A stretch of DNA of 64,000 bases from Rhodopirellula halodulae (GCF_020966775.1 NZ_JAJKFV010000001.1:1-64000); one strand, 5' to 3'; counted from the stretch's first letter, positions 25,552-36,200 are shown. The notes: generated by a model from the letters alone, not told the origin. A program made the numbers and translations.

Positions 25552-25926
25552 ATGTCTCGTCCGAGATGCTGGCATGTGACGTCAGCCAACCGGGGCAGAG
25601 CAAACGCTCGTGCCACCAAATTATCGCACCGGAATGCTGACCGGCTGCCAATCCAACTGTGGCGAGGAGGCTCACAGAAGCTTCGCCGGTATGGGACCAG
25701 ACATCTCCAACAGGTGAACAGGTTTCCCAGATCAGTTTTGCCGAGATCCGTCTTTTCCGGCCGAGAGCCAAATGTGACTTGGTCGAACGGGCAGGTTCTC
25801 AGATAGAAAACGTGGTTTCACCGATGAGTCCGCGACAAATGCCGCATCAAGATCGGTGACGGGAATCACACACGTTCGGGTGTTCTGTTCAGGTGTCTTC
25901 GACGCCCCGGTGCGAGATTCGCGAAA
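25552..25926. other. Intergenic between surE and csrA
   Basis: This 375-bp stretch shows no gene I trust. It contains an 8-bp inverted repeat, TCACCGAT (25818-25825) with ATCGGTGA (25852-25859), separated by 26 nt and, on the minus strand, followed within a few bases by a short T-run (ACGTTTTC). That could end the csrA transcript but is weak. Confidence 0.4.
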
Positions 25927-26172
25927 TCAGCGTTCTGCTTGACCAGCAACGGCAATGTCATGATCCAACATCGCGGAATTCGGTGCACCCGCTTTGTGCT
26001 TGCTGGCTGGTCCGACCGTGTCCCGTTGATCCAACTCGCCACGAACGATCGAAACTTCACGAGGAGCTTCAATTCCGATCGCAACTCGGTTGCCGGCGAT
26101 GCGATTGACGGTGATCACCACGTTGTCACCGATGACCAACTTTTCGCCTTCTTTTCGACTGAGAACCAACAT
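25927..26172 (-). CDS. csrA: Carbon storage regulator CsrA
   Basis: CsrA is a small RNA-binding dimer that blocks or activates translation at GGA motifs. The product is 81 aa with the canonical start MLVLSRKEGEKLVIGD, then VVITVNRIAGNRVAIGIEAP and EVSIVRGEL; the RNA-contact residues R6 and the VRGEL segment are kept. ATG 26172 is preceded on the minus strand by AAAGGA, itself a good CsrA site, so autoregulation is plausible. The tail after GEL is about 30 residues longer than in E. coli CsrA. Upstream 443 bp are without a gene. Confidence 0.95.
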   Translation of the reverse strand: MLVLSRKEGEKLVIGDNVVITVNRIAGNRVAIGIEAPREVSIVRGELDQRDTVGPASKHKAGAPNSAMLDHDIAVAGQAER

Positions 26173-26615
26173 TTCTGAATCCTTTCCCTGGGGGGTGCTT
26201 TTGCGTTCTGAAAATCGTTTCAAGTGTTGGTTGAACCGAATCCGTCTCGTTTCACTAACCGCTACAAACAGCGGCCGATGGAAACAGAGGGGAATTCAAT
26301 TTCACTTTGCAACAATCTGCAATTCGAAGGACTGCTCCTTCGATAGCGAACTTTAGTGAGCAACAAATGCGCCGTAAGGTTCGCCTAAACCTCCTTCTCC
26401 TAACTTTTCTTTTGAGTGTGCTCAAAAATTGCATTCTAGCGAGCAATGCACTGTTCTTGCAAATCAAAACGATCTCAAGTCAGGATCAAGCGGATGGCAG
26501 ATTTTTCCAATGTCATCACTTGAACTTCATTTCAAAACGAGAGGCCGTCTCACCCTGAGACGACGCTGTCTCTCGTCCACACCTGTAGTATCAGCACGGG
26601 GCGTGACACGTTTGG
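26173..26615. other. Intergenic between csrA and mtnA
   Basis: This 443-bp stretch is more AT-rich than its neighbours and holds no credible gene. It must contain the csrA promoter (minus strand), and near 26537-26576 it holds the hairpin that probably ends mtnA. The rest shows nothing I can name. Confidence 0.5.
26537..26576 (-). terminator. Long hairpin downstream of mtnA
   Basis: ACGAGAG (26537-26543) pairs with CTCTCGT (26570-26576) around an inner perfect hairpin CGTCTCA-CCC-TGAGACG (26546-26562). Read on the minus strand it is followed by TTTTGAAATG. It lies about 40 bp past the mtnA stop and probably acts as its terminator. A second 7-bp hairpin, GCGTGAC with GTCACGC, sits at 26601-26621 over the stop codon. 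Confidence 0.65.
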
Positions 26616-27686
26616 TCACGCTCGCAAGTGCGAGAGCACTTTTTCGGTATTGGGTGCGGAAATCACGCCTTTTTCGGTCACCAGAGCGGTTACCAATTCG
26701 GCGGGCGTGACGTCGAAAGCCGGGTTCACGACCGGGACGCCTTCAGGAGTTTGACGTGGAGCGTTCGTCCCGCAGGGGTAGGACACCTCGTCCGCACTGC
26801 GCTGTTCGATCGGGATTCCGTCGCCAGAATCCAGTTCCGCGTCGAAGGTGTTGGTGGGGGCGGCCACGTAAAACGGAATCTTGTGATAACGAGCCAAAAC
26901 GGCCAAGGGATACGTTCCAATTTTGTTCGCCACGTCGCCATTGGCCGCAATTCGATCAGCGCCAACGATCACCGCGTCCACTTTTCCCTCACGCATCAGG
27001 CTGCCGGCCATGGAATCCGTGCAAACGGTGACGGGGATGCCAGCTTGATGCAGCTCCCATGCAGTCAGGCGGGCACCCTGCAGCAGCGGCCGGGTTTCGT
27101 CCGCGAAAACTTCGAGTGTTTGTCCGGCTTCGTGAAGGTGATACATCGGCGCCAGTGCCGTGCCCCACATGGAAGTTGCCAAGGATCCTGCGTTGCAGTG
27201 AGTCATCACCCGGCGGCAGCTCGCCAGCAATGGAGCCCCGTTGGCTCCGATGGACCGGCACATTTGTCGATCTTCGTCGTGGACCCGAATGGCTTCTGTG
27301 ACGAGTTGGTCACGGAGATCTGTGACGGAACCGACCGATTGGTCCACCAACGCTCGCATCCGGTCCAACGCCCAAAACAGATTGACCGCGGTTGGACGGC
27401 TGGTGGCGAGGTGATCAATGGATTGGCGGTACCTATTCTTGGCTTCCGTCAAATCCGCGGATGGTGACAGGTCCACCGGTGTCAGTGTCACCCCGTAGGC
27501 CGCGGCGATGCCGATCGCGGGAGCACCGCGAACGACCAATCGCCGAATGGCATCGTGCGTTTGGTCGATGTCCGTGCAGACCAACCGCGTGAGGGTTCCT
27601 GGCAACTTGGTTTGATCCAGCAGATCGAGTTCTGCGGGCCGCCCGTCGCGGGCGGCGTGATATCGAATCGTTTCGGCGTCGTTCAC
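26616..27686 (-). CDS. mtnA: S-methyl-5-thioribose-1-phosphate isomerase
   Basis: MtnA converts methylthioribose-1-phosphate to methylthioribulose-1-phosphate in methionine salvage. The 356-aa product has VVRGAPAIGIAAAYG (51-65), catalytic Cys164 in MTHCNAGSLAT and catalytic Asp244 in VGADRIAANGD, with NKIGTYPLAVLA after it. These separate MtnA from eIF2B-like relatives. Full family length. No other methionine-salvage gene is nearby. The upstream oxidoreductase gene ends 30 bp before its start, so cotranscription is possible. Confidence 0.95.
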   Translation of the reverse strand: MNDAETIRYHAARDGRPAELDLLDQTKLPGTLTRLVCTDIDQTHDAIRRLVVRGAPAIGIAAAYGVTLTPVDLSPSADLTEAKNRYRQSIDHLATSRPTAVNLFWALDRMRALVDQSVGSVTDLRDQLVTEAIRVHDEDRQMCRSIGANGAPLLASCRRVMTHCNAGSLATSMWGTALAPMYHLHEAGQTLEVFADETRPLLQGARLTAWELHQAGIPVTVCTDSMAGSLMREGKVDAVIVGADRIAANGDVANKIGTYPLAVLARYHKIPFYVAAPTNTFDAELDSGDGIPIEQRSADEVSYPCGTNAPRQTPEGVPVVNPAFDVTPAELVTALVTEKGVISAPNTEKVLSHLRA

Positions 27687-27716
27687 ATCAGGGACCGTTG
27701 CAGGAGGTGGTGCGGA

Positions 27717-29276
27717 TCAGACGTCGGCCGCGTCCGGAACCACGAACCCATCCCGGTACTCTCGGGTTTCCATCGCTTTCGCGTCGTCATTGTTGAGGAA
27801 CGTTTCCGCTTCTGGATCGAACTTCAACATTGGACCGAGCGACAGTTGTTCCTTTTCAGGATCCACGTTGTTGTCACGCAGGTGTTGCAGGGTTCGATCC
27901 AGCGTGGCTTGATCGTCATCCAACGACTGAATGCTGGAAAGTGATTCCGAGATGCTCTTGGGATCGACCTTGTTTTCTTGACCGACGTAGTACGAAATGT
28001 TGCCCAAGTGAGCGATTGCCGCGGAGAGGTGTCCGCAACGCGCGTCCGCATGGAGCGTTGAAGCGTCGCGAGACTGTACCGCATCGAGGAAGTTCGAGAA
28101 GTGGTCGTCGCCAACGTTGGATTTGGCGGTGAACTCCTTCACCAACTTGCGATCTTTATCAAACACAGCACAGCGGCTGTAGCTTGGACCCTGCACGAGA
28201 TAGCCGTCTTCGCCGTAGAAAATGACGCCGATTTTGTTGCCCTTGGTGTAACCGAACAGCTCGTTGATTTCTTCATCGGCGGAATTGTCGACGCTCAAGC
28301 CACGGGTTTCGAAAACGATGGTCTTGTCACCGTAGTCGTAAATGGAAACTTGCGTGTTGGCGGTGTCGCCCGCGTCGACATAGTTGGGATCTTTGCGTTC
28401 GGCTTTGTAGCCCAAACGTCCGGCGTAGGTCAGCACGGCGTTGGGATGACGTTCCAGTCCCAATCCCCAGCGTGCGATGTCGGTTTGGTGAGGACCTTGG
28501 TTGCCGGAGTCGCCGTTGCCGTAGTGACGTTGCCAGTGCCAGTCATAGTGGAAACGTTGACGTGTCAGTTTGGGATCGGTGTAGGTGGCTGGCCCGCTCC
28601 ACAAGTTGAAATCGACGTCTGAGGGAATGTCGTAATCACCCAGCGGTCCGATTGACTTGCGACGCTTGTAGCACAAGCCGCGAGCCAGCTTGACTTCGCC
28701 GATGCCGCCATCGGCCAGGAACTGCATGCCTTCGCGAACGCCGCCGCTGCTTCGGCACTGTGTTCCGGTTTGGAACATGCGATTGTACTTCGCCGCTGCC
28801 GCAACGAGGGCGCGGCCTTCGTGAATATTGTGGCTGATCGGTTTTTCGATGTAGACGTCCTTGCCCGCCTGCATGGCCTCCACACCCATCAATGCATGCC
28901 AATGGTTGGGGGTCGCACTGGTCAGGATTTGCACATCGTCCATGTCGAGGGCTTCACGAAAATCTTTCACGACCACAGGACGGCGACCTTGAAGATCCGC
29001 GACCTTGTCAGCTCGGCTGTTGCCGACTTTCTCGTCGATGTCGACCAAGACTCGAATTTCGGTTCGCGAATCTTTGTCGAAACCGCGAATGTGCTCCCCA
29101 CCACGGCTGTTCACGCCGCAGATCGCCACGCCCAATTTCTCATTGGCCGAGCTTTCTTGGGCGGAGACGCGGGAACTGGTGTGGACGCCAAACGCAGCTC
29201 CCACGGCGAGGCCCGTCGCGGTGAACTGACGACGGCTGATTTGGGAGGGTGTGGATCGGGTGGGTTTCGAATTCAT
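27717..29276 (-). CDS. Exported Gfo/Idh/MocA-family oxidoreductase
   Basis: The 519-aa product starts at ATG 29276 and has a twin-arginine signal (SRRQFTATGLAVGAAFGV, about 14-31). The NAD(P)-binding Rossmann part follows (LGVAICGVNSRGGEHIRGF), then TSATPNHWHALM and the catalytic-type EKPISHN (about 150), and the C-terminal alpha/beta domain. Tat export with bound cofactor is common for this family in planctomycetes, acting on sugar-type substrates in the periplasm. The substrate is unknown. An upstream start at 29351 would add a segment with no signal logic. Confidence 0.9.
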   Translation of the reverse strand: MNSKPTRSTPSQISRRQFTATGLAVGAAFGVHTSSRVSAQESSANEKLGVAICGVNSRGGEHIRGFDKDSRTEIRVLVDIDEKVGNSRADKVADLQGRRPVVVKDFREALDMDDVQILTSATPNHWHALMGVEAMQAGKDVYIEKPISHNIHEGRALVAAAAKYNRMFQTGTQCRSSGGVREGMQFLADGGIGEVKLARGLCYKRRKSIGPLGDYDIPSDVDFNLWSGPATYTDPKLTRQRFHYDWHWQRHYGNGDSGNQGPHQTDIARWGLGLERHPNAVLTYAGRLGYKAERKDPNYVDAGDTANTQVSIYDYGDKTIVFETRGLSVDNSADEEINELFGYTKGNKIGVIFYGEDGYLVQGPSYSRCAVFDKDRKLVKEFTAKSNVGDDHFSNFLDAVQSRDASTLHADARCGHLSAAIAHLGNISYYVGQENKVDPKSISESLSSIQSLDDDQATLDRTLQHLRDNNVDPEKEQLSLGPMLKFDPEAETFLNNDDAKAMETREYRDGFVVPDAADV

Positions 29277-29452
29277 GGTGGGCCTGTGGAGGAAGGAAGG
29301 TGGGACAATGGGAGACATGCACATTATGCACGCTCCTTGCGGCGTAATCATCCTCCTTCCACCTTGGATGTTACAGGTCGCTCAAAATCGCATCGGAGCC
29401 ATGGAATCTCGCTGGTCAGACCGTTTGCGATGACACCGAAAAGAATTCTCAA

Positions 29453-29482
29453 GTTCGGCCACGCCATTTTGGAAGGCCGAAC
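29453..29482 (-). terminator. Hairpin downstream of the GDPD-like gene
   Basis: GTTCGGCC (29453-29460) and GGCCGAAC (29475-29482) form an 8-bp stem with a 14-nt loop, three bases after the minus-strand stop at 29486. The following minus-strand sequence, TTGAGAATTCTTTTC, is only partly T-rich, so termination is likely but not certain. Confidence 0.45.
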
Positions 29483-29485
29483 GCG

Positions 29486-30385
29486 TCATTTCGATTCGAA
29501 GTAGCGATGAAGGCCTTCCAGGTCGTCTGTGTTGATCAAGTCGACCCCCGCCTCGTCCAACACTTTCCAAGCGTGTCGGTGATCGGGCGTGGCCCAGAAT
29601 CTTACTCTTTGCTGATTCGCATGAGCCGTCCGCAAGATCCGGCTCAGCTTATTGCGGTCATCTTCTGGCAGCTCGCCTTCGCCCCGCCATTGGAAGTTCC
29701 TGCCCCAATGGTCGCTGATCAGCGGCATGAAGTCGGATGTTGCGTCGCTTTCCAAGTCGGACAGGCGGCCATCCACGCCGGCGAATCGCGGCAAGTGCGA
29801 TCGGACCAATTCCATCGGCCGATTGCCACTGATGATCGCTTGGACGTTCCGTTGATGAAATCCTTGCGAATCAACATGCGTGAACAGATCGTCGTACTCG
29901 GATAACAATTGGTTCAACGCAAGGTACGTTGTCGCCCCGTCGGACTTCAAATCAATCAGCAATGTGAAGGCCGGTTGGTTGGAGGCCGCGGCGGATGTCT
30001 GCCGCGAAAAAAACTCACGAAGCGGATCGAGATACAAACGTTGCAACGTTCGTTCGGGCGAGAGATCGACGGGATCGTGAGCCACCAACAGCGCACCGTT
30101 TACCAAGAAGACATCGGCTTCAACACTGCGGAACCCATTGTCGATCGCATCCAACAACGGACGATCGTGCTCATAGTCATTGTGAGCGTGGGCCTTGGGG
30201 TGAACGATCGACTCCTGGCCCATCGACTCCTGGCCCACGGTTCGTTGGGACGGCAGAAACATAGCTAGCACAACGGCCATAAACGTGAACGCCACGTGGC
30301 AATGACCTATGCAAGCGGAAGGCAAGCGATACGGAGCGTTATTCACGATGGCAATTGGGTTGACGATTGAAAACGGATCAAACAA
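29486..30385 (-). CDS. Secreted PI-PLC/GDPD-superfamily phosphodiesterase
   Basis: The 299-aa product carries a membrane or signal segment (about 30-45), then the superfamily active site: HAHNDYEHDRPL (66-77), GFRSVEADVFL (84-95) and VAHD (101-104), giving the His/Glu-Asp/His set seen in glycerophosphodiester phosphodiesterases and the yeast AIM6-like group. AIM6-like is the best fit because of HAHNDYEHDRPLLDA. It ends with WATPDH and DLINTDDLEGL, as in that group. It begins at TTG 30385; a GTG 14 codons in is also possible. A 15-bp tandem duplication near 30209-30238 encodes GQES-MGQES. Confidence 0.82.
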   Translation of the reverse strand: MFDPFSIVNPIAIVNNAPYRLPSACIGHCHVAFTFMAVVLAMFLPSQRTVGQESMGQESIVHPKAHAHNDYEHDRPLLDAIDNGFRSVEADVFLVNGALLVAHDPVDLSPERTLQRLYLDPLREFFSRQTSAAASNQPAFTLLIDLKSDGATTYLALNQLLSEYDDLFTHVDSQGFHQRNVQAIISGNRPMELVRSHLPRFAGVDGRLSDLESDATSDFMPLISDHWGRNFQWRGEGELPEDDRNKLSRILRTAHANQQRVRFWATPDHRHAWKVLDEAGVDLINTDDLEGLHRYFESK

Positions 30386-30448
30386 CCCGTGAATTCTACT
30401 CTCTATTCGAACCGGACAAGATAGGGCCAGACAAGATAGTGGCAGCGG

Positions 30449-31618
30449 TCAAGGTTTCAAAACCACTTTGATACAACCATCTTCTTTGTCCCGAAACTTC
30501 CTATAGGCATCGGGCGCATTGTCCAGGGGTTCGACGTGAGTGATCACGAAGGACGGATCGATCTCGCCTCCCGTGATTTTCTCCATCAGTGGTGTGAGGT
30601 AACGCTGCATATGTGTTTGACCCAATCGAATCTGCAAGCCTTTGTTCATGGCCGTTCCCCACTGCAAATTGACGCTGCTGAAGTAGACACCGGGAACCGA
30701 GACTTTGCCTGCTTTTCGACAGCACTTGAAGATTTCATTGAGGACGTGCGGTCGATCTGAGCCCAAGTGCATGGCTGTTTTCGCATCGTCGAGAACCGAT
30801 TGCAGTTGGCCAGCGGCATGATTTTCCGCGCCCACCGCGTCGATGCAGCAATCTGGACCGCGTCCCTTGGTCATCTCCTGCAGCGTTTCGTAGACGTCGA
30901 CTTTTTCGTAGTCGATCACTTCTGCTTTGGAAATGCTACGAGCCATCTCGAGTCGTTCAGCGACGCAGTCAATTGCAATGACCCGTTTGGCCCCCAACAT
31001 CCACGCACTTTGAATTGCGAATTGTCCCACGGGGCCACAGCCCCAAACCGCCACCGTATCGGTTGGTTGAATGTCACAGTTCTCTGCGGCCATGTAGCCA
31101 GTTGGGAAAATGTCCGACAGAAAGACAACTTGTTCATCAGGGATGCCATCCGGGACGACGATCGGCCCCACATTGGCGTATGGCACGCGAAGGTACTCCG
31201 CTTGCCCGCCAGCGTAGCCACCAAGCATATGTGTGTATCCAAACAAACCTGCCGGTGAGTGACCCATGATTTTTTGGGCTTGTTCAGCGTTGCGATTGGA
31301 TTCATCACAAAGTGAGTACAAGCTGTTTTGACAGAAATAGCAGGCACCGCATGAAATGGTGAACGGTACCACCACGCGATCTCCATTTTTTAGATTGGTG
31401 ACCGCTGAGCCGACCTCGACGACTTCACCCATCGGTTCATGGCCGATGATATCGCCGGCCTCCATCGCCGGTGCAGCACCCGCCATCAGGTGCAGGTCCG
31501 ATCCACAGATACCGGATGCCGTGATTTTGATAATCGCATCGCGTGGGTCCAGAATTTTGGGGTCATCGACGTTGTCCACGCGGATGTCATTGCGACCGTG
31601 CCAGCAAACGGCTTTCAT
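30449..31618 (-). CDS. Zinc-dependent alcohol dehydrogenase, formaldehyde-dehydrogenase-like
   Basis: This 389-aa MDR dehydrogenase has catalytic zinc ligands around GICGSDLHL (Cys37) and GHEPMGEV (His/Glu), the structural zinc loop [15 protein letters not shown] with four cysteines (about 91-105), and the nucleotide motif [12 protein letters not shown]. The pattern resembles glutathione-independent formaldehyde dehydrogenases, but the substrate cannot be assigned. ATG 31618 has GGAG upstream. It is downstream of the small Tat protein and separated from it by a strong terminator, so it is probably its own transcription unit. Confidence 0.9.
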   Translation of the reverse strand: MKAVCWHGRNDIRVDNVDDPKILDPRDAIIKITASGICGSDLHLMAGAAPAMEAGDIIGHEPMGEVVEVGSAVTNLKNGDRVVVPFTISCGACYFCQNSLYSLCDESNRNAEQAQKIMGHSPAGLFGYTHMLGGYAGGQAEYLRVPYANVGPIVVPDGIPDEQVVFLSDIFPTGYMAAENCDIQPTDTVAVWGCGPVGQFAIQSAWMLGAKRVIAIDCVAERLEMARSISKAEVIDYEKVDVYETLQEMTKGRGPDCCIDAVGAENHAAGQLQSVLDDAKTAMHLGSDRPHVLNEIFKCCRKAGKVSVPGVYFSSVNLQWGTAMNKGLQIRLGQTHMQRYLTPLMEKITGGEIDPSFVITHVEPLDNAPDAYRKFRDKEDGCIKVVLKP

Positions 31619-31789
31619 TGATTCAACTCCGAGTTATTTGAAGTTCCCAAGATGGCGGTTCCATCGCACGATTACCAAGCGGGATGTGCAACACTTCGTT
31701 TCATTCGAAGTCCTCTGATTTGCGTTGCTGCAAAGCAAGTCCTGCGCCGAATCACCCGATCGAAAGACCTAACGCAGGAACAGAGAAAA

Positions 31790-31823
31790 GTCCGCCTCAA
31801 TGAAACTTCATTGAGGCGGACTG
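31790..31823 (-). terminator. Strong intrinsic terminator after the 132-aa gene
   Basis: A perfect 15-bp inverted repeat, AGTCCGCCTCAATGA with TCATTGAGGCGGACT around a 4-nt loop, lies 26 bp past the stop at 31849. On the minus strand it runs directly into TTTTC, so it ends the Mn-catalase/Tat-protein transcript. Confidence 0.8.
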
Positions 31824-31848
31824 CGCATGCACCAGAGTGAAGACGTGA

Positions 31849-32247
31849 TTAGGCGGAGTTGCCGACATGCAGCAGGCTCAACTGAACTTCTCGACTCGGT
31901 TGCCCAAGAAAGTTGATTGTGATCTCAGCGCCAAGTTGTCCCCGTTGTTCGGCAGGAGCCGCATACACGGACACGATCGCCGGGTTGCTGGAATTCTGCG
32001 ACGTCAACGTGCAAAAGACATGTCCTGATCGGACTTGGGTTGGCACAAATTTCCGCAACTGGTTTTCAGTTGGACGATCGGCCGTCGGATCCGGTGCCAA
32101 AGTGAGTTCCGAACAGAACACATCCGTGACGGTTTTGCTCTGATCGGAGGCGTTTGCTTGCCGATTGGCAAGCATGCCGGCTAATCCGCCGACGCCACCG
32201 GTGATGATTGTTCCGACCGCCTCTCGACGTTTGATGTTTCGATTCAT
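31849..32247 (-). CDS. Small exported protein with Tat-like signal, unknown function
   Basis: The 132-aa product begins MNRNIKRREAVG followed by a glycine-rich hydrophobic run (TIITGGVGGLAGMLA), which looks like a Tat or Sec signal with the paired basic residues KRRE. The mature part is beta-rich with two cysteines (DVFCSEL, GHVFCTL) spaced for a possible disulfide. I do not recognise the family. ATG 32247 is preceded by AAAGGATGG. It lies 43 bp after the Mn catalase stop in the same direction, so the two probably share a transcript. Confidence 0.7.
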   Translation of the reverse strand: MNRNIKRREAVGTIITGGVGGLAGMLANRQANASDQSKTVTDVFCSELTLAPDPTADRPTENQLRKFVPTQVRSGHVFCTLTSQNSSNPAIVSVYAAPAEQRGQLGAEITINFLGQPSREVQLSLLHVGNSA

Positions 32248-32290
32248 GGACCATCCTTTGGGAGAGTGAAATGCAACGATAGATTTGTGA

Positions 32291-33121
32291 CTACTTTGTC
32301 ATCTGACCTTTTTGTGCCGCGGTTTTGGGTGAAGCGGCACCCAGCTTTGGTTTGTCACCCAATGGTCGCATTCGGACCACAGAGTTGGATCCTTTTCCGT
32401 CAAACGATTTGCCTTTGGTCCATTCGCCGCTTGGAGTTTCGAAGTCATCACCAATGCCAAAGGACATGAAAGCGTAGGCGTAGTCGCTGTTTTCGTTCTC
32501 TTGAGGGAATGAATTCGGGATTGGATGATTCTCAGGGCCGCCCAGCTCTTCCCAAGCAGCGAGCCACTGGTTTTGATGCATCGTGTCGCGAGCGATCATG
32601 TAGCTCAACATGTCTTTCATGCCAGGATCGTCGGTCATTTTCCAAAGCTGGACTGCAAGCATCCGACCGGTCGATTCTGCGGTTGCATTGGCCAACATGT
32701 CTGCCGCCACATTGCCGCTGGCGTAGACGTGGCTGCAGTTGAAAGGCACGCCTTCGCTGTCGACGGGCATGGCAGCCATGCAAGTTCCGATTGCGTGCTG
32801 AATGTTCATGCCACCCATCGCGGCCATGACGACGGGGTCTTTTGCGGCTTCTTCCTGTTCTAAAGGAGCGCCTTCCAGATTCAACGCAACCGCGGTCGCC
32901 AACATCTCAATGTGGGCCATCTCTTCTGTGCCCGTTTCCAACAGCATGTCACGATATTTCGCGGGTCCACGAGCGCCCCATGCTTGAAAAAGGTATTGCA
33001 AACAAACACGTACCTCGCCCTGAATGCCACCAATTGCTTGCTGCAAAGCCTTGGCAAAGATGGGGCTCGGTTTTTCGACGCGAACGGGATACTGGAGTTT
33101 GCCACCGTCGTGATAAAACAT
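32291..33121 (-). CDS. Manganese catalase
   Basis: This non-haem catalase disproportionates hydrogen peroxide with a dimanganese centre in a ferritin-like helix bundle. The 276-aa product opens MFYHDGGKLQYPVRV, as the family does. Expected ligands are visible: Glu36 (GGIQGE), Glu66/67 and His70 (TGTEEMAHIE), Glu149 (ATAES) and His182 (DTMHQNQW). The C-terminal 40 residues are Lys/Ser/Gly-rich. ATG 33121 has AAAGGT upstream. It is followed by the Tat-type small protein, which may be a stress-related partner. Confidence 0.93.
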   Translation of the reverse strand: MFYHDGGKLQYPVRVEKPSPIFAKALQQAIGGIQGEVRVCLQYLFQAWGARGPAKYRDMLLETGTEEMAHIEMLATAVALNLEGAPLEQEEAAKDPVVMAAMGGMNIQHAIGTCMAAMPVDSEGVPFNCSHVYASGNVAADMLANATAESTGRMLAVQLWKMTDDPGMKDMLSYMIARDTMHQNQWLAAWEELGGPENHPIPNSFPQENENSDYAYAFMSFGIGDDFETPSGEWTKGKSFDGKGSNSVVRMRPLGDKPKLGAASPKTAAQKGQMTK

Positions 33122-33260
33122 GAATGACCTTTCGAGTTAGATGGAAGAAGAAGTTCTTCAACGTGCGCAGCGACCAAAGCAAGTCACACGCCACCTAAAT
33201 CGGGTCAAGAATTCCCGTTGGAGGTTTTCCTAAATTGTGAGTTGATCCCCTCAGCGTTCG

Positions 33261-36200
33261 TTATGCCCGTCGTTTTCGTTTGCGGATGGCGTCGGACAGT
33301 CGGGGTTGGCCGAAGTCGTCGTCGAAGAAGTCGTCGGTATCGTCTGATCGCGTCAGGATGTCTCGCATCTCCGGTTGCGACGGTTGGTTCGGGGCCAGCA
33401 AGTTGCGATCGGAAAGCGTTCGACGTGCCAGCTTCAATAGCTGGTCGCGATAGCGTTCGGCATGGGTTCCTTGTTCGATCCAAACTCGAATTTCGATTCG
33501 TTGTGATCGCTGGCCAACGCAGACCAGGGTGGCGTGTGGGGCCGGAGTGAGAAGGACTTCCGGTTGCTGGACCATCAATTCCTGCAACGTGCGACATAGG
33601 TCCGCGGGGCGTTCGTCTCGCGTGGCCGCAACCTCCATGGGAACCACCGTCAATCGGCCGGCGCCCATCCAATTGACCACATCGTCGTTGACGAAATTCT
33701 TGTTGGGAACAATGACTTCACGTCCTTCATCGTCTGACAACACGGTGGTGCGAAGACGTTGAGCCGCGACACGGCCGGTGAAGTTTCCAACCGTGATCAG
33801 GTCGCCTAAACGTGCCGGCTTTTCAAACAAGACGATGAAACCTCCAAAGAGATTCCGCACCATGTCTTGCAATCCAAATCCGAGACCGATGGTCAATCCA
33901 ACGGCCAACCACTGAATCGTTTGCCAGCGGACACCCAACCATTTGCAGGCGACCAAGCAGCCGACACCAAACAGCAGGAATCGACCCAGTACCAGAGTGA
34001 AGTGTTCCATTCCCTCATCAAAGGAAACACGCTGCAGCACCAAAGCGTCGAACAACGCGGGAAGTAATTTTGCGAGCTGGAACGCGACAAACAATGTGCC
34101 AGCGGCGAGCAGGAGATGCACCGCTGTGATCGGTTTGGGATTTGTGACGGTTTGCATCACCGTTTGTCCCGCCGCATGGATGACTTCTTCTTGAGCGGTG
34201 TCCTGAACGGTCCACAGCACCGGGTTGCCCATGCGGACATCGGGGAAGACATCGATCCACATCCATCCCAAGCACACGACGGCGCCCAGCACCAAAGCAC
34301 ACTGGCAAAGGAACGCCAAGTGATGTTTCAGTTCCAAGAAGTGCTCGCCAAGTGCACCCGCCACGCGTCCGGATTCCTCCGATGGGCCGTCGTCCTCCGA
34401 GGCCCGCAGTGAACGGTCGCCGGTCAGCAGATCCCAAGCTTCGGCCGACGCGTACTGGATCCCCGCCCATACGATTGCCGCGGACATCAACGCCACGGCG
34501 GTGAGCATTGCACGCTGAAGAATCTCATGCGTGGTGACACTGTACCCGAGGACTGACAAAACGATCATCAGCAAGGGAAAGCCGATCGCAGCCAGGTACA
34601 TCAGCAATCGTCCGCGATGAATCACACTGCCACAATAATTCTCGATCAGTGGTTCGAGGAAACCACCGACGGGACGAAACGCCAAGTGCATGGTCCAACC
34701 AACCAACAGCATCGAGAAAATAAATCCCACTCGAGCCACCGAGCCTCGCCACATCCCGTGATCCACCTGGCTCATGACGGTGATGGCGTAGGCCGCAATG
34801 ACCAATCCCATTCCGATGATGGTCAAGTATTTCATGGCTCGCGGACGGCGTGGCATTTCAAGATCAACATGTTGGTCCAGGTAGCCGTTGGCACGCAGCC
34901 ATTGGCGTGGGACCTCGACCAACCAAGCCACCAGGCTGCCGGCGTAGAATGCTTTGGAAGCATGCAAGGTGGCTTCGGAAACCACGCCCGTTCCCAACCA
35001 ACGACCGACCCAAAACAGGACGGCGGGAATCCCCGTCGCGACCAAGACGGTGAGAACGCCGGCAAACAGTTTGCGTTTCTGTGGCGAAGCCTTCCGCATG
35101 CGTTTGCGAGTGCCGATGGAAATCAAGCTGGCTTTGCCGAGCCATCTCAATACCAAGACCACGATGATACCGACCAACAGGCCAATCGCACCGATGGGGT
35201 TGGTGCTGATCTTCTTCTCAAACGTGGGGCCAAAGTCAGCACTGCGGTTGGCATCAAACAAAGCGGCCATGCCGCCTTTTAGATTCTGAGCGTCACGCAG
35301 TCCGAGCGGATCATCGCTGCGGATCCACATGACATGCCGATCGATCAGGACTCGGTAGTCCAGTGCCAAGGATTGGGACGCAGATGTGATGGAGTCCAGT
35401 TCGCTGATCTTTTGTTGCAGGTCTTGATAGCCGGTTTGCAGCGAGAGAATCCAAGCGTGGCGTTGTCGCAAGAGTTCTTCGACCTGATGCCGCAGTGGAT
35501 CGCTATAACGATTGGCGTCGTAGCCAGCATCAGATAGAAGTTGGCTGGCTTGTTTTTGTGGTTCCGATCCATCGAGTCGAATCAGGTCCAGTTCCAATTG
35601 CTGTTGTCTCGAATTCGACAAAGCTTCGCTGGTCATGGACGTTTGGCTATTCTGAATTTGCCACTGGTCCAGTTGATCCTTCTTGTGTCGTAGCAAGATC
35701 CCGATCGTCGGTGTCAAACCGTGACGCTGAAGCTTTTCATCGACGTCTTCGAAATCGCTGCGGGTGGCGTCCAATTGACCTTTGGACAACTGTGTCTGCG
35801 CGGCAATGCGATTGTAGGTTTCCGCCAGTTCGATCCACTGGTCCACCAACTGAGCGTTGCGATCAGCGAGGTCAGCCGCGATTGGATCAGCGGTCTGTGC
35901 CTGGGATCGAAATCCCATGGCGATTTGCTGTGCCGATCGCACATGGACGCTTGCGTAGGGCGATTGTCGCCAGTCTTCGGGCTGGATGGTTTGGCGGGGC
36001 AGCAATGGATAGCTGGCAGTGCTGGCCTGAGTGTTGTCGTTGGGATCGGACGACAGCGAGCGGTTCGAAAAGGAGGTCGAGGTGCTCGCGGAAGCGGGCC
36101 AGGATCGTGTCGACGACGACTCATTGATCGAGCCCGATGTGGACTCCGATGGTATGTTGCCGCGTGGCCGAGAAGTGTACATGCCCACTTCGGATGATGG

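Noticed and set aside
25816-25845. Hammerhead-like CCGATGAGTCC string
   Set aside because: The core needs CUGAUGA and a GAAA after stem II; here a C replaces the U and the GAAA is lacking, and no stem I/III closes.
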